Notes: generated by a model from the letters alone, not told the origin. A DNA stretch of 64,000 bases from JBAIYU01 sp036763085 (GCF_036763085.1 NZ_JBAIYU010000009.1:41892-105891); one strand, 5' to 3'. Positions 16,038-26,091 are shown, numbered from the stretch's first letter. Translations and numbers: made by a program.

Positions 16038-16913
16038 TTACTCGTAAATTTCTTTGGCCTTTTCTAATAGTGAACCTGGCAGAGCAATGCCGAGGTTGTT
16101 GGCGACAAATGAATTAAGCAGTATTTCCGGTTGTTCAACAATGCCTACCGGAATAATGCCAGCGTCAGTTCCTTTTAAAATGTCTACAGTTTTAACTGCA
16201 CATTCTCGACCGAGGTTACTGTGATTAGCTACTAATGCACCTAATGCCCCGGCAGCTACGTTGGGTGCATGTGAAGCAATTATAGGTAAGTTTATAGCAT
16301 CAGTATAATACACGACACTAGCGAAGTTCTCCTCAATAACTCGTCCAATCGGAACAAATACAGCTTCTAAATCTTTTGGCAGTAATTCCTCTAAATTTGA
16401 TATATCTTCTGGAGTGTTTATCGGAATTTCAACTAAATCAAAAACTTCAGCTGCTGCAGTTTTAAAATTATTAGTTTCTACTATAGCGTTACTATCAGCA
16501 GTGTGAAAAAGAATGCCGATTTTGTTTGCCGAAGGCAGCAAATTTTTTATAAAGGCAATTTTATCGGAAGCTTTTACCATTCCTGATACACCTGTGGCTT
16601 TGCCTCCCGGTATATTCATTGTTTTAACCAGCCCGGCACCTACAGGATCAAAAACGGGAGTAAAGACTACTGGTATATTAGCAGCTAGGCTTATAGCAGC
16701 ATTAGCAGATGGGGTAGAACAAGCGAAAATTAGGTCTACTTTAAGCTCAGAAAGCTTTTCCGCAAGTTTTGGGAGTTCTGCTAGATTACCGTCAGCATTA
16801 ACGTAATGGAATTTCGCTGAAATTCCGGCATCTGCTAATCCTTGCTTGAAACCATGGACCGCATCATCTAAATTCTGAGTTAATTGCAAAATACCTATAT
16901 TATACAAGACCAT
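16038..16913 (-). CDS. ABC substrate-binding-type protein without export signal
   Basis: 291 residues with the fold of the ABC_sub_bind (TrpX-like) periplasmic-binding proteins: YNIGILQLTQNLDDAVHGFKQGL at the start, LIFACSTPSANAAISLA, IPVVFTPVFDPVGAGLV and LGIALPGSLL at the end. Relatives normally begin with a signal peptide or lipobox; here the mature domain starts at the first residue. The start is firm: ATG with AGAGGTGTT upstream and a TATAAT further up. No permease or ATPase is nearby. It could be a cytoplasmic ligand sensor or a protein recruited from a transporter; that is inference. Ligand unknown. Confidence 0.75.
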   Translation of the reverse strand: MVLYNIGILQLTQNLDDAVHGFKQGLADAGISAKFHYVNADGNLAELPKLAEKLSELKVDLIFACSTPSANAAISLAANIPVVFTPVFDPVGAGLVKTMNIPGGKATGVSGMVKASDKIAFIKNLLPSANKIGILFHTADSNAIVETNNFKTAAAEVFDLVEIPINTPEDISNLEELLPKDLEAVFVPIGRVIEENFASVVYYTDAINLPIIASHAPNVAAGALGALVANHSNLGRECAVKTVDILKGTDAGIIPVGIVEQPEILLNSFVANNLGIALPGSLLEKAKEIYE

Positions 16914-17142
16914 AACACCTCTTTAAATATTATAAATTATACATTTTCCACATAAAAAGGAATAATACCTTCACAGCGTGTGAATTAGTGGAACATTTTG
17001 CAGAAGAAGAGCTATTTTTGAATATCTTGCCCTTAATTACAAATAACAGTATAAAAGGAGTTTATCATATTTTTGTCGAAGTGTGCTCGTGTTTGTCGAG
17101 CTAATTGCATCCATTTTTACTTGGGAGAGGTAGCATCTTGTT

Positions 17143-20100
17143 ATGAATTCTGGCAATTATGATAAAAATTTTGTCCATTTACATGTTCATACTGAATATA
17201 GTTTGCTCGATGGTGCCAGCCGTATCGAGCATCTTGTCATGCGTGTTAAAGAATTAGGAATGCCTGCGGTTGCTATAACTGATCATGGCTCTATGTATGG
17301 CGTAATAGATTTCTACAAACAGGCTAAAAAGCATGGAGTTAAGCCTATCATCGGCTGTGAAGTTTATGTTGCGCCCCGTTCACGACTCGAAAAGAGCGCG
17401 GTTGAAGGCGAAGCCTATTATCATTTAGTGTTACTTGCTGAAAACAACACTGGCTACAGAAATCTTGTAGAGATAGTATCGCGCGGCTATAGCGAGGGGT
17501 TTTATTATAAACCGCGTATTGATAAGGAGTTACTGCAGAAGTATAGCGAAGGTCTGATTTGCCTTAGTGCCTGTATAGCTGGTGAAATACCGAATATGCT
17601 GCTAAAAGGTGATATAGCTAATGCGGAAAAACTGGCTAAAGAATACAAAGAAATTATGGGACCAGATAATTTCTATTTAGAGTTGCAAGACCACGGCATG
17701 CCAGAACAAAAAAAGGTTAACAGCATGCTCATTGAGCTTGCCAAAAAGCTTGATATTGGTCTTGTTGCTACCAATGACTTGCATTATATAAATAAACATG
17801 ACGGTGAGTGTCATGATGTACTTTTATGTATTCAGATGGGAAAAACTGTTGATGATGAAGCTCGTATCAAATTTCCCAATAATGAATTTTACTTAAAAAG
17901 CACACAGGAAATGGCCGAACTTTTCGGCGGCTATTCGGAAGCTTTCTATAATACTGTGAAAATAGCTGATCGTTGCAATGTAGAATTCGATTTTGGTCAG
18001 CTTCATTTGCCGGAGTTTCCTATGCCTGAAGGGCTGACAGCGGATGACTATTTAAGGCAGTTATGTGAGGAAAGGGTACCCAATAGATTTTCAGAGGTTA
18101 CAAGTGAAGTATATGAAAGGCTTAATTACGAGCTTTCAGTAATAAAAAAGATGGGTTACTCCAGTTATTTCTTAATTGTATGGGATTTTATAAATTATGC
18201 AAGACAGAATGATATAGCAGTAGGACCAGGACGTGGCTCGGCAGCAGGCAGTATAGTTGCGTATTTGCTAGGAATAACCAATATTGATCCTTTAAGATAT
18301 GGTTTGCTTTTTGAGCGTTTTCTAAATCCTGAACGTGTAAGTATGCCCGATATTGATATAGATTTTTGTTATGTTAAACGGGGCAGAGTAATTGAATATG
18401 TCTCGGAACGCTATGGTGCAGATAGAGTAGCACAAATAATTACCTTTGGTACAATGGCTGCCAAGGCTGCTATTCGCGATGTTGGCCGGGCTTTGAATAT
18501 GGCCTACGGTGAAGTCGACAAAATAGCAAAGATGATCCCAAATGAATTAGGAATTACACTAGACAAAGCGTTGCAGAATAATCAAGAACTAAAAGCCACA
18601 TACCAAAGTGAACCCACGATTAAAAAGTTAGTGGATTTAGCACGGGCTGTAGAAGGGTTGCCTCGCCACGCTTCTACTCATGCGGCAGGTCTTGTAATTG
18701 CTAAAGATCCATTAACTACATACGTCCCCCTCCAGAATTCTTCGGAGGGTTTTATAACTACGCAATATGATAAAGACCGTGTCGAAGATATTGGCCTGCT
18801 TAAAATGGACTTACTAGGGTTAAGAACGCTAACGGTAATTGGCGACGCTCTTGAACTAATTTACAAAAATAGGGGCATAAAGCTTGATATTGAAACTATT
18901 GAGTTAACCGATGAAAAAGCGTGTGAAATGCTAACGAATGGTGACACTGCCGGGGTATTTCAGATGGAATCAAGTGGAATGACTACACTGGTAAAAGATC
19001 TAAAGCCGGAAGGGTTTGCCGATTTGATTCCGCTTGTAGCGTTATATCGACCGGGTCCACTTGGAAGCGGTATGGTTGCTGATTTTATAAATGGAAGACA
19101 CGGTCGCAAAACTGTTACTTACCTGCATCCTTTACTTGAACCCATACTAAAAGAAACATTTGGAGTTATTCTTTATCAGGAGCAAGTAATGCAAATTGCT
19201 TCAGTTCTTGCTGGATTTACGTTAGGTCAAGCAGATCTACTCCGTCGGGCTATGGGAAAGAAAAAGCACTCCGTACTAGCAGCGCAGCGAGATAGCTTTT
19301 TGCAGGGAGCAAGTGAACGCGGAATTGACCCCAAGTTAGCAGTTGAGATATTTGACCTCATGGCTCACTTTGCTGATTATGGTTTTAATAAGTCCCATAG
19401 TGCAGCCTATGCGTTAGTTGCTTATCAGACAGCATATTTAAAAGCTCATTATCCGCAGGAGTTTATGGCAGCATTGCTATCAAGCGTAATGGGAACAAAT
19501 GATAAAGTAGGATTCTATATTGAACAATGCAAGAGAATGGGAATTCCCGTACTTCCTCCTGATATCAATGCTAGTATGGCAGCCTTTAGTGTTGATGGAA
19601 ACTCAATACGATTTGGTTTGGCTGCCGTAAAAAATGTTGGCGAAAATGCTATCAATAATTTGATTGCAGCGCGCAATGAAGGTGATAAATTTAAATCACT
19701 AGTTGATTTTTGCACCCGGGTTGATATGCGAGTTGTGAATAAGAGAGTTATTGAGAGTTTGATTAAATGTGGGGCTTTTGACTCGCTCGGAGCGCGTCGT
19801 TCTCAATTGCTCGCTGTTTTAGAACGCGCAGTTGAAACTGCAGCAAGCAGGCAGAGAGACAAGACCAATGGGCAGATAGGTTTATTTTGTGAGGAAACTA
19901 TAAGTATCGCAGATGAGGTAATTCTTCCTGATATTGATGAAATTCCGCAGGAACAGATACTTGCCTTAGAAAAAGAAATAACCGGCTTTTATATAACCGG
20001 TCATCCATTGGATAAGTACCGTGATCAAATTAGCAGCTATATACAGATCGACCAATTAGGTTCAGGCGAAATTGCTGATGGCAAAGCGTTGAAAATAGCT

Positions 20101-20559
20101 GGATTGATTATTACTTCTAAAAGAATAGTTACAAAAAAGGGAGACACTATGTGTTTTCTCGAAGTTGAGGATTTTACAAATAAAATAGAGGTAGTAGTTT
20201 TCCCAAGGGTTTTTGATAGGTCTAACAATATATTAATGCCGGACATGCCTGTCGTAGTGTCTGGCAGGCTTAATGCAAGTGATGATGGTATAAAAATAAT
20301 TGCCGAAGGCATATCATTGATAGATGAAATTCGACCAGAAGTACGGATAAGAATTTATAAAGAGCAAGAAAATAATGAAGTATTTGAGTTACTAAAGAAT
20401 ACTTTTGCTAGGTTTAGCGGTGATTCGATAGTATACTTGTATCTGGTCAATAGTAAGCGTGTTATTAAGACCGAAAGAAAGTACTGGGTTAAACCTACAA
20501 ACGAGGCCGTAATCGCTTTGGAGAGTATTTTGGGTAAAGGAGCTGTGCAGATAACGTAG
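17143..20559 (+). CDS. dnaE: DNA polymerase III alpha subunit
   Basis: Replicative polymerase of 1138 residues. N-terminal PHP domain (HLHVHTEYSLLDGASR, ITDHGSMYG), palm with PDIDIDFCYVKRGR (catalytic Asp residues), GPGRGSAAGSIVAYLLGIT, thumb and fingers (VALYRPGPLGSGMV), helix-hairpin-helix region around 780-850 and an OB domain (LKIAGLIITSKRIVTKKGDTMCFLEVED) near 990. Length fits DnaE1. ATG with GGGAGAGG 12 bases upstream. It converges on the next gene with a 3-base gap, so termination must occur inside one of the coding regions. Confidence 0.96.
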   Translation: MNSGNYDKNFVHLHVHTEYSLLDGASRIEHLVMRVKELGMPAVAITDHGSMYGVIDFYKQAKKHGVKPIIGCEVYVAPRSRLEKSAVEGEAYYHLVLLAENNTGYRNLVEIVSRGYSEGFYYKPRIDKELLQKYSEGLICLSACIAGEIPNMLLKGDIANAEKLAKEYKEIMGPDNFYLELQDHGMPEQKKVNSMLIELAKKLDIGLVATNDLHYINKHDGECHDVLLCIQMGKTVDDEARIKFPNNEFYLKSTQEMAELFGGYSEAFYNTVKIADRCNVEFDFGQLHLPEFPMPEGLTADDYLRQLCEERVPNRFSEVTSEVYERLNYELSVIKKMGYSSYFLIVWDFINYARQNDIAVGPGRGSAAGSIVAYLLGITNIDPLRYGLLFERFLNPERVSMPDIDIDFCYVKRGRVIEYVSERYGADRVAQIITFGTMAAKAAIRDVGRALNMAYGEVDKIAKMIPNELGITLDKALQNNQELKATYQSEPTIKKLVDLARAVEGLPRHASTHAAGLVIAKDPLTTYVPLQNSSEGFITTQYDKDRVEDIGLLKMDLLGLRTLTVIGDALELIYKNRGIKLDIETIELTDEKACEMLTNGDTAGVFQMESSGMTTLVKDLKPEGFADLIPLVALYRPGPLGSGMVADFINGRHGRKTVTYLHPLLEPILKETFGVILYQEQVMQIASVLAGFTLGQADLLRRAMGKKKHSVLAAQRDSFLQGASERGIDPKLAVEIFDLMAHFADYGFNKSHSAAYALVAYQTAYLKAHYPQEFMAALLSSVMGTNDKVGFYIEQCKRMGIPVLPPDINASMAAFSVDGNSIRFGLAAVKNVGENAINNLIAARNEGDKFKSLVDFCTRVDMRVVNKRVIESLIKCGAFDSLGARRSQLLAVLERAVETAASRQRDKTNGQIGLFCEETISIADEVILPDIDEIPQEQILALEKEITGFYITGHPLDKYRDQISSYIQIDQLGSGEIADGKALKIAGLIITSKRIVTKKGDTMCFLEVEDFTNKIEVVVFPRVFDRSNNILMPDMPVVVSGRLNASDDGIKIIAEGISLIDEIRPEVRIRIYKEQENNEVFELLKNTFARFSGDSIVYLYLVNSKRVIKTERKYWVKPTNEAVIALESILGKGAVQIT

Positions 20560-20562
20560 TTG

Positions 20563-21141
20563 CTATTTGTTGAAAACCAACAATGAAATCATTGCGGCGC
20601 CTTCGCGAACATATTGTTTAGCTGTTAGATAATAATTATTAGCCATTGGGGCTGGGGCTCCACTTGCCTCCATGCCTAAGTTATGTGCTAAAACAAGAGA
20701 TCTGCGTATATGTGAAGTATTTGATACTATGATTGCTTTTTTAAGGCCGTTTTGTTTCATTATACGATGAGAATTAACCAGATTTTGATAAGTAGAAAAG
20801 GAATTATCCTCGATAAGAATGTTCTGCGCTGGTATGCCGTGAATTATCAGATAATCAAACATTACCTGAGCTTCACTTAATACTTCATCAGCACCTTTAC
20901 CGCCGCTGACTATAATTGTTTTTGCGTAACCGCTGGAATATAATTTTAAAGCTTCGTCTAGCCTAAGTTGTAACATTGTACTTGGCACACGTCCGATTGC
21001 TTTAGCGCCAAGTACAATAATTACATCTCCAGGCTGTGGTACAGTTGTATTACCGATGGCTATAATCGGTAGCTCTATGACGACAAATATTAATAAGGTT
21101 ACAGCTAAAAAGATGCTGCGAAGTTTTTTTACTATATACAT
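20563..21141 (-). CDS. YdcF/SanA-like DUF218 membrane protein
   Basis: 192 residues from ATG 21141 (GGAGG six bases upstream; a longer in-frame form to 21201 lacks a ribosome-binding site). One N-terminal membrane helix (LRSIFLAVTLLIFVVIELPIIAI), then a DUF218 domain: VIIVLGAKAIGRVPSTMLQLRLDEALKL, IIVSGGKGADEVLSEAQVM, ILIEDNSFSTYQNLVNS and ALIVSNTSHIRRSLVLA-like block. Family members are linked to cell-envelope integrity and vancomycin sensitivity, with no proven chemistry. Domain is probably outside the membrane. Confidence 0.82.
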   Translation of the reverse strand: MYIVKKLRSIFLAVTLLIFVVIELPIIAIGNTTVPQPGDVIIVLGAKAIGRVPSTMLQLRLDEALKLYSSGYAKTIIVSGGKGADEVLSEAQVMFDYLIIHGIPAQNILIEDNSFSTYQNLVNSHRIMKQNGLKKAIIVSNTSHIRRSLVLAHNLGMEASGAPAPMANNYYLTAKQYVREGAAMISLLVFNK

Positions 21142-21338
21142 GAGTAACCTCCGGTAGAGTTGCTTTTTTATTATAGATGAATGGACATAGTTTTGTTCCA
21201 AGATAATATTGTTTTTGAAAGCCTCGAATTATTTCCCTATATACCTTAGTTTAGCAGGAATACAGATTAATATGGAGAAAAAACATGTATAATATTACGG
21301 GATTTACAAATTTTTTGTTACCTTAGGAGGCAGCAGTG

Positions 21339-21539
21339 ATGTGGACAGTTATATATATTGCGTCAAACCGTGCTCAGGCCGAAATGCTAAAAAATATGCT
21401 ATGCAGTGAAGGGATTCTTGCGAATACGCGGCCAGCAGGTGTTGCTTCTGCGCTTGGTGATGGACTTTATGAGATATTGGTTTTAGAGTCCGAGGCTGAT
21501 GAGGCGCATGCAATACTTTGTCAGAATGCAATTAAATAA
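21339..21539 (+). CDS. DUF2007-like small protein
   Basis: 66 residues: an N-terminal WTVIYIASNRAQAEMLKNMLCSEGILA stretch and an ILVLESEADEAHAIL end, the two halves expected of the DUF2007 'putative signal-transducing' fold with a ferredoxin-like beta-alpha-beta layout. AGGAGG precedes ATG 21339 by eight bases; a GTG three bases earlier is the alternative start. It lies in front of pyk, separated by element E2. Function of the family is not established. Confidence 0.65.
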   Translation: MWTVIYIASNRAQAEMLKNMLCSEGILANTRPAGVASALGDGLYEILVLESEADEAHAILCQNAIK

Positions 21540-21560
21540 TAAAAATTTCAACAGTCTTTA

Positions 21561-21685
21561 ATCCGATGACTAATCCGCTATATGCGCACGGGCACAGGAA
21601 AGCTGCTAAGTCCCTGGATAAATTCGACTAGAATTACAGATGGAGCAGGCACAGACAACTCCAACTGAATTAAGTCTCATTTGAT
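21561..21685 (-). repeat. Structured intergenic element E2 (copy 2)
   Basis: Inverted copy of E1. Read on the minus strand it matches E1 in the order: ATCAAATGAG-CTTAATTCAG (21 of 22 leading bases equal), CTAGTCG-ATTTATCCA, GGACTTAG, TCCTGTGCC and GCGGATT-GTC-TCGGAT. The closing helix is perfectly paired here (GACT-bulge-AAT with ATTAGTC) where E1 has two G-U pairs in plus-strand RNA; on the other strand E1 would have two A-C mismatches. This favours E1(+)/E2(-) as the folded strand. It occupies the whole leader of pyk and ends at its AAGGAG. Confidence 0.75.
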
Positions 21686-21700
21686 AAGGAGAGTGCCGAA

Positions 21701-23452
21701 TTGAAGAAGACTAAGATTATCTGTACTGTAGGACCTAGCACTGACAAACCAGGAGTATTAGAATCTATGTTAGAAGCTGGCATGAATGTTGCTCGCTTTA
21801 ATTTTTCTCACGGAACACATCAAGATCATGCTGTCAGGATTAATTCAGTACGTTCTGCTTCGGCAAAGACAGGAAGACCTGTTGCGCTACTTTTAGATAC
21901 AAAAGGTCCGGAAATGAGAATCGGCAAGATGGCCGAAAATAAGGTAAGTCTGACAGAAGGTCAGCAATTTGTATTAACAACTAGAGATATTATTGGAACA
22001 AAAGATGAGGTATCTATTAACCATAAACGACTTCCGCAAGAAGTGGTCTATGGTAATAAGATACTTCTTTCAGATGGACTCATTGAGTTAAAAGTTGAAT
22101 CAGTTACGGAACAAGATATTATAACAACCGTGTTAAATAGCGGTGAGCTTAGCGGATTTAAGCGAATAGCTGTGCCGGGAGTTGCCGTTAACTTACCTTT
22201 TTTATCTGATCAAGATGTTTCAGATATATTATTCGGTGCTAAAAATGATATGGACTTTATAGCCGCATCCTTCGTTCAAAGAGCGGCAGACGTTCTTGCC
22301 ATTCGGAAAGTACTAGAGGATGCCGAAGCATCAATCGATATAATTGCAAAAATTGAAAATGCCGAAGGTGTAAAGAATATCGATGAAATATTAAAAGTTG
22401 TTGATGGGGTAATGGTTGCTAGAGGCGATCTCGGAGTGGAAATTCCTACAGAAGAAGTACCTATCGTGCAAAAGATGTTGATCGATAAATGCAATAAAGC
22501 TGGCAAACCCGTTATAACAGCAACTCAAATGCTAGAATCTATGATTGCTAATCCCCGTCCTACTCGAGCTGAAGCAAGTGATGTTGCCAATGCAATTATG
22601 GATGGAACGGATGTCATAATGTTGAGTGGTGAGACTGCCTCTGGGCAATACCCTGCCGAGGCAGTTGAAATGATGAGTAAAATTGCAATTCGGACAGAGC
22701 AATCACTAAGTTATAGCACGCTTTTGCTATCAAAGGGTATTTCAGTACAACCAAGTAGTACGGATGCTATTAGTCATGCTACTGTACAAGTAGCACATGA
22801 ACTAAATGCTGCTGCTATAGTAACATCAACAGAAAGTGGATATACCCCAAGAATGGTATCAAAATATCGTCCTCAAGCTCCAATTGTAGCGGTTACACCC
22901 CACTCTAAAACTGTTCGTAAGATGCAGTTGCTTTGGGGAGTTGAGGCTCTACATGGCATCCACTCTCAAAATAGTGATGAAATGGTAGCCAACGCTGTAA
23001 CTACTGCTTTAAAAGAAGGTGCTATTAAAGAGGGCGATCTAATCGTAATCACTGCGGGTGTTCCGGTTGGAATGACCGGCACTACGAATATGCTTCGGGT
23101 TTATGTTGTTGGTAAGGTTCTTGTCAAGGGGACTGGTATTGGGCAAGGCGCAGTTACTGCTAGAGCGAGCGTAATCAAATCTGCTCAAGAAATACGAGAT
23201 AAATTCAAACCGGGTGATATTTTAGTTATAAATGCTGTCGACGATGAAACTGCACCATATGCCGCAAAGGCTGCCGCAATTGTAGCTGAAGAGGGCGGCT
23301 TAACTTCTCATGCTGCTATTGTAGGAATAAGCTACGGTATACCAGTTATAGTCGGTGCAGATGGAGCAACAGGCCGCCTAAGTGATGATATTATCATAAC
23401 GATAGATGCGGCAAGAGGTTCGGTTTACGAGGGCGAAATTAACGCCCGGTAA
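21701..23452 (+). CDS. pyk: Pyruvate kinase with C-terminal PEP-utilising domain
   Basis: Final ATP-forming step of glycolysis (PEP + ADP to pyruvate + ATP). 583 residues, the long form with an extra C-terminal domain. Signatures: TKIICTVGPSTDKPG at the start, NVARFNFSHG, DTKGPEMRIG, IIAKIENAEGVKNIDEI (catalytic Lys and metal Glu) and MVARGDLGVEIP. From about residue 475 a swivelling PEP-utiliser-like domain carries GGLTSHAAIVGISYGIPVIVG. TTG start at 21701 with AAGGAGAG upstream. Its 5' leader contains E2. A membrane-anchored gene follows by 22 bases. Confidence 0.95.
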   Translation: MKKTKIICTVGPSTDKPGVLESMLEAGMNVARFNFSHGTHQDHAVRINSVRSASAKTGRPVALLLDTKGPEMRIGKMAENKVSLTEGQQFVLTTRDIIGTKDEVSINHKRLPQEVVYGNKILLSDGLIELKVESVTEQDIITTVLNSGELSGFKRIAVPGVAVNLPFLSDQDVSDILFGAKNDMDFIAASFVQRAADVLAIRKVLEDAEASIDIIAKIENAEGVKNIDEILKVVDGVMVARGDLGVEIPTEEVPIVQKMLIDKCNKAGKPVITATQMLESMIANPRPTRAEASDVANAIMDGTDVIMLSGETASGQYPAEAVEMMSKIAIRTEQSLSYSTLLLSKGISVQPSSTDAISHATVQVAHELNAAAIVTSTESGYTPRMVSKYRPQAPIVAVTPHSKTVRKMQLLWGVEALHGIHSQNSDEMVANAVTTALKEGAIKEGDLIVITAGVPVGMTGTTNMLRVYVVGKVLVKGTGIGQGAVTARASVIKSAQEIRDKFKPGDILVINAVDDETAPYAAKAAAIVAEEGGLTSHAAIVGISYGIPVIVGADGATGRLSDDIIITIDAARGSVYEGEINAR

Positions 23453-23474
23453 TTTTATAGAGCGGAGGCTCCCT

Positions 23475-24848
23475 ATGCAATTATGGTTAGGATTATTGAC
23501 TGGTTTGGTAGGGGTAATCCTTTTATTCCGCTGGTTATTTTTACGTCGATTGGATTGGCAAATTAAACTTTTAGAAATGAGACTTGCTAGGATAACGGCT
23601 GTTAAAAATATTGATAAGGCGCGAAGCAAAAGTTTACTGAAAGACATCTATAGCCATATAAATATTACAATAGAAAAACAGAACCAAACTGCAGCTTATC
23701 AGGCAATCGATTTACTTAAACTTGCCTTTGGCGAAAAATTAGACCGCAGTGATGAGCCAATGAGACTAATGGCTGTCGCGGTTTCAGCCCTTCGAGTAAA
23801 GCAGCCTGATGTTGCTGGGTATGTTTTAGATGCCTATAAGCCACTCATACGAAATTTAAGTGATACAGCTAAAATAAGTACAATTGAACAGCTTACGCTT
23901 ATTGCTATGGTATCTTTAAAATCACGAAATGCCTTCATGCTTGCAAAAATAACCGATTTAATCTGTTTGCTCTTAGAGCAGTTAGATAAAAATACTAGCA
24001 AAAAAGTAATTATCTCCGGTCTGCGAGGTTTGAAAGTAATTGGTGCCATGTCGTTAAAGCGGCATGATGAAGCTTTATTCAGAGAAATAAGTTTAAAAGT
24101 CGGCAGTATTAACCAGTTTGATGAAGAGGATATCTCAATTGAAATAGTGCACATATTAACTGGGTGGCTGCATAGGGTAATAAAAAATGAGGACAAGGTT
24201 ATGTTCTCGATTTTTGTGCAATCAACTTTGGAATTTTATGAACGAGGTACTATAAATAATAAAATTTTTGCAATAATTGTTAATGAGTGGCAGAATCTTG
24301 CCGGAACGGCTGTGCTAAATCCGCGATCAAGTATGGCTGCAGAAATTCTAGATTTTCTACTCTTAGCTTCGGAACGTCGTTTTGATGAAAGATGTTGGTT
24401 GCTTGCTATTTCAGCTGCTGCAAAAACTGCGCGTCTTGCAATATCGCAACATGAACTTGAGGACGGGTTTAAGATAGCATATCCTTTACTTGACATGGGG
24501 AGACGGTTGTTAGGCACAGAATTGAGGTTAATGGACAACACCAATGACATGCGTCAAAAAGCATTATTCCTAATTGTTAGGGAGAGTGTGATGCTAGCGT
24601 CATTACAAGCTAGGAAGGATATGACGAGCTCAACTGGCGAAATTATAGCCCAGCTTTATAATTGCTGGGCTCGTTATCCAAATATGAGAGGCAATCAAAA
24701 ATCGGTTAAGAAGTATTGCCAATTTATATTATTATACTGGATGAAAAATAGAAAGCGGCAGGCTCGCCGGGGGATTCCAGAAAAAAACGAGTTGACAGAA
24801 CCTTCATTATTAACTGAATTAGAAAAAGAGCGATTCGGCTTAAGTTAA
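23475..24848 (+). CDS. Membrane-anchored protein of unknown function
   Basis: 457 residues from ATG 23475 (CGGAGGCTCCCT upstream; the frame is open further but has no ribosome-binding site there). One N-terminal membrane helix (LWLGLLTGLVGVILLFRWLFL) then a basic patch (RRLDWQIKLLEMRLARI) and a long, mostly helical cytoplasmic part, probably of repeated alpha-helical hairpins. I recognise no catalytic motif. It follows pyk closely and likely shares its transcript. The stop overlaps the stop of the convergent acyltransferase gene by 4 bases. Confidence 0.7.
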   Translation: MQLWLGLLTGLVGVILLFRWLFLRRLDWQIKLLEMRLARITAVKNIDKARSKSLLKDIYSHINITIEKQNQTAAYQAIDLLKLAFGEKLDRSDEPMRLMAVAVSALRVKQPDVAGYVLDAYKPLIRNLSDTAKISTIEQLTLIAMVSLKSRNAFMLAKITDLICLLLEQLDKNTSKKVIISGLRGLKVIGAMSLKRHDEALFREISLKVGSINQFDEEDISIEIVHILTGWLHRVIKNEDKVMFSIFVQSTLEFYERGTINNKIFAIIVNEWQNLAGTAVLNPRSSMAAEILDFLLLASERRFDERCWLLAISAAAKTARLAISQHELEDGFKIAYPLLDMGRRLLGTELRLMDNTNDMRQKALFLIVRESVMLASLQARKDMTSSTGEIIAQLYNCWARYPNMRGNQKSVKKYCQFILLYWMKNRKRQARRGIPEKNELTEPSLLTELEKERFGLS

Positions 24849-25981
24849 GATGGTTGAGTGCTTTTTCGGCTGGTAGAAGTACCTGTGAGCAGTAAGCTCA
24901 GAATGGGTATAAACTGGCTGATTTTTTTTATAAGTATTGCTAACGTTATACTTATTGCTACAGTTATGATGAAAAAGGCCATAGTAATTGGAGCGGTCAT
25001 AATTTTTCCCGCACCAGTAATGTAGCTGATTAAATAGTACATTACGATGGGGTGAACTAGGTAAACCGCATATGAGTTATGACCTAAATGAGATAATAGG
25101 CTAGACCATGTTTTTGATATTTTATTAAAACTAAAAATTGCGAAGAAGTAAAGCGTTGCGGTTAATGTATAAACTACTCCGATCGGACTAAGTTGATGAG
25201 CTGTATTAACAGCTTGTTCTGGAGTGTATCCCTTTATAAATAAAAGATAATAATAGAAAGCTAGAATTCCGGTTAGTGATAGAGCGAATGCCCAGGTAAC
25301 AGTTTTTTTGTATTTGTCTAGATAGTTCAAAAAAGCTTGATAATGAATGGCACATACCGCACCGAATAAAAAAATAAAAACATAGTGGATAACCCAATAA
25401 CTTAGGCGATGTTGTACAAGTAAGTTAATATAGTGATTAGGAAAATTAGGAGAGAGGAGATAGCTGGAATAATAGTTGAAAGCTATCTGGAGAATAAAAA
25501 GAATACTTAGGTATGTAAGAGGTCTAGTACAAATATATTTGACAACTAAACGCCAAAGTGGCATTAGTGAATAAAACCATAAAAGTATTACAAGAAAGTA
25601 CAGTTGATATGATGCTAAACCAAATAAGAGGAATTTAATAAACAAATTAGGTTTCCAAATATTTAAGTCGCCGCTGACCCAGCTATAGTGAAGCATATAT
25701 AATAATGACCAGACGACATAAGGTATTAAAACTGTTCGCAGACGTCTTATCATAAAATTTCCAAAGTCTAGGCTGGCATTTAGATTTTGGTTTTTGAAGA
25801 GCCCAAAGGATGAGACGAAGAAAAAAATCGGCACACTAAATCTAGTAAATATCTCAAATAAGGCAAATAAATGTATATTAACAAAGGGGTTTGTTAAGGA
25901 ATAGGCACCAGTATGTATACCTATAACACCGAGCATAGATATACCACGAATATATTCAAGCGCATTTATTTTTTTGGACAT
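24845..25981 (-). CDS. Acyltransferase family 3 membrane protein (OafA/WecH type)
   Basis: Integral membrane acyltransferase of 378 residues that would acetylate or acylate a cell-surface carbohydrate or lipid-linked sugar. Opens with the family signature KINALEYIRGISMLGVIGIHTGAY (catalytic-type His), followed by about ten hydrophobic helices and FSVPIFFFVSSFGLFK. The C-terminus ends in a short basic tail. Start ATG 25981 behind TAGGAGATTTT; eight earlier codons are open but lack a signal. Single gene, no surface-polysaccharide genes nearby. Substrate unknown. Confidence 0.85.
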   Translation of the reverse strand: MSKKINALEYIRGISMLGVIGIHTGAYSLTNPFVNIHLFALFEIFTRFSVPIFFFVSSFGLFKNQNLNASLDFGNFMIRRLRTVLIPYVVWSLLYMLHYSWVSGDLNIWKPNLFIKFLLFGLASYQLYFLVILLWFYSLMPLWRLVVKYICTRPLTYLSILFILQIAFNYYSSYLLSPNFPNHYINLLVQHRLSYWVIHYVFIFLFGAVCAIHYQAFLNYLDKYKKTVTWAFALSLTGILAFYYYLLFIKGYTPEQAVNTAHQLSPIGVVYTLTATLYFFAIFSFNKISKTWSSLLSHLGHNSYAVYLVHPIVMYYLISYITGAGKIMTAPITMAFFIITVAISITLAILIKKISQFIPILSLLLTGTSTSRKSTQPS

Positions 25982-26091
25982 AAAATCTCCTAACATAAAG
26001 TACATTCAACTTTATATAATTATTCTATTTTTTTGGGAATTTTCCTGTATTATTATACAATATCTAAAATATTGCTAGGGGGAAAGGCTTC

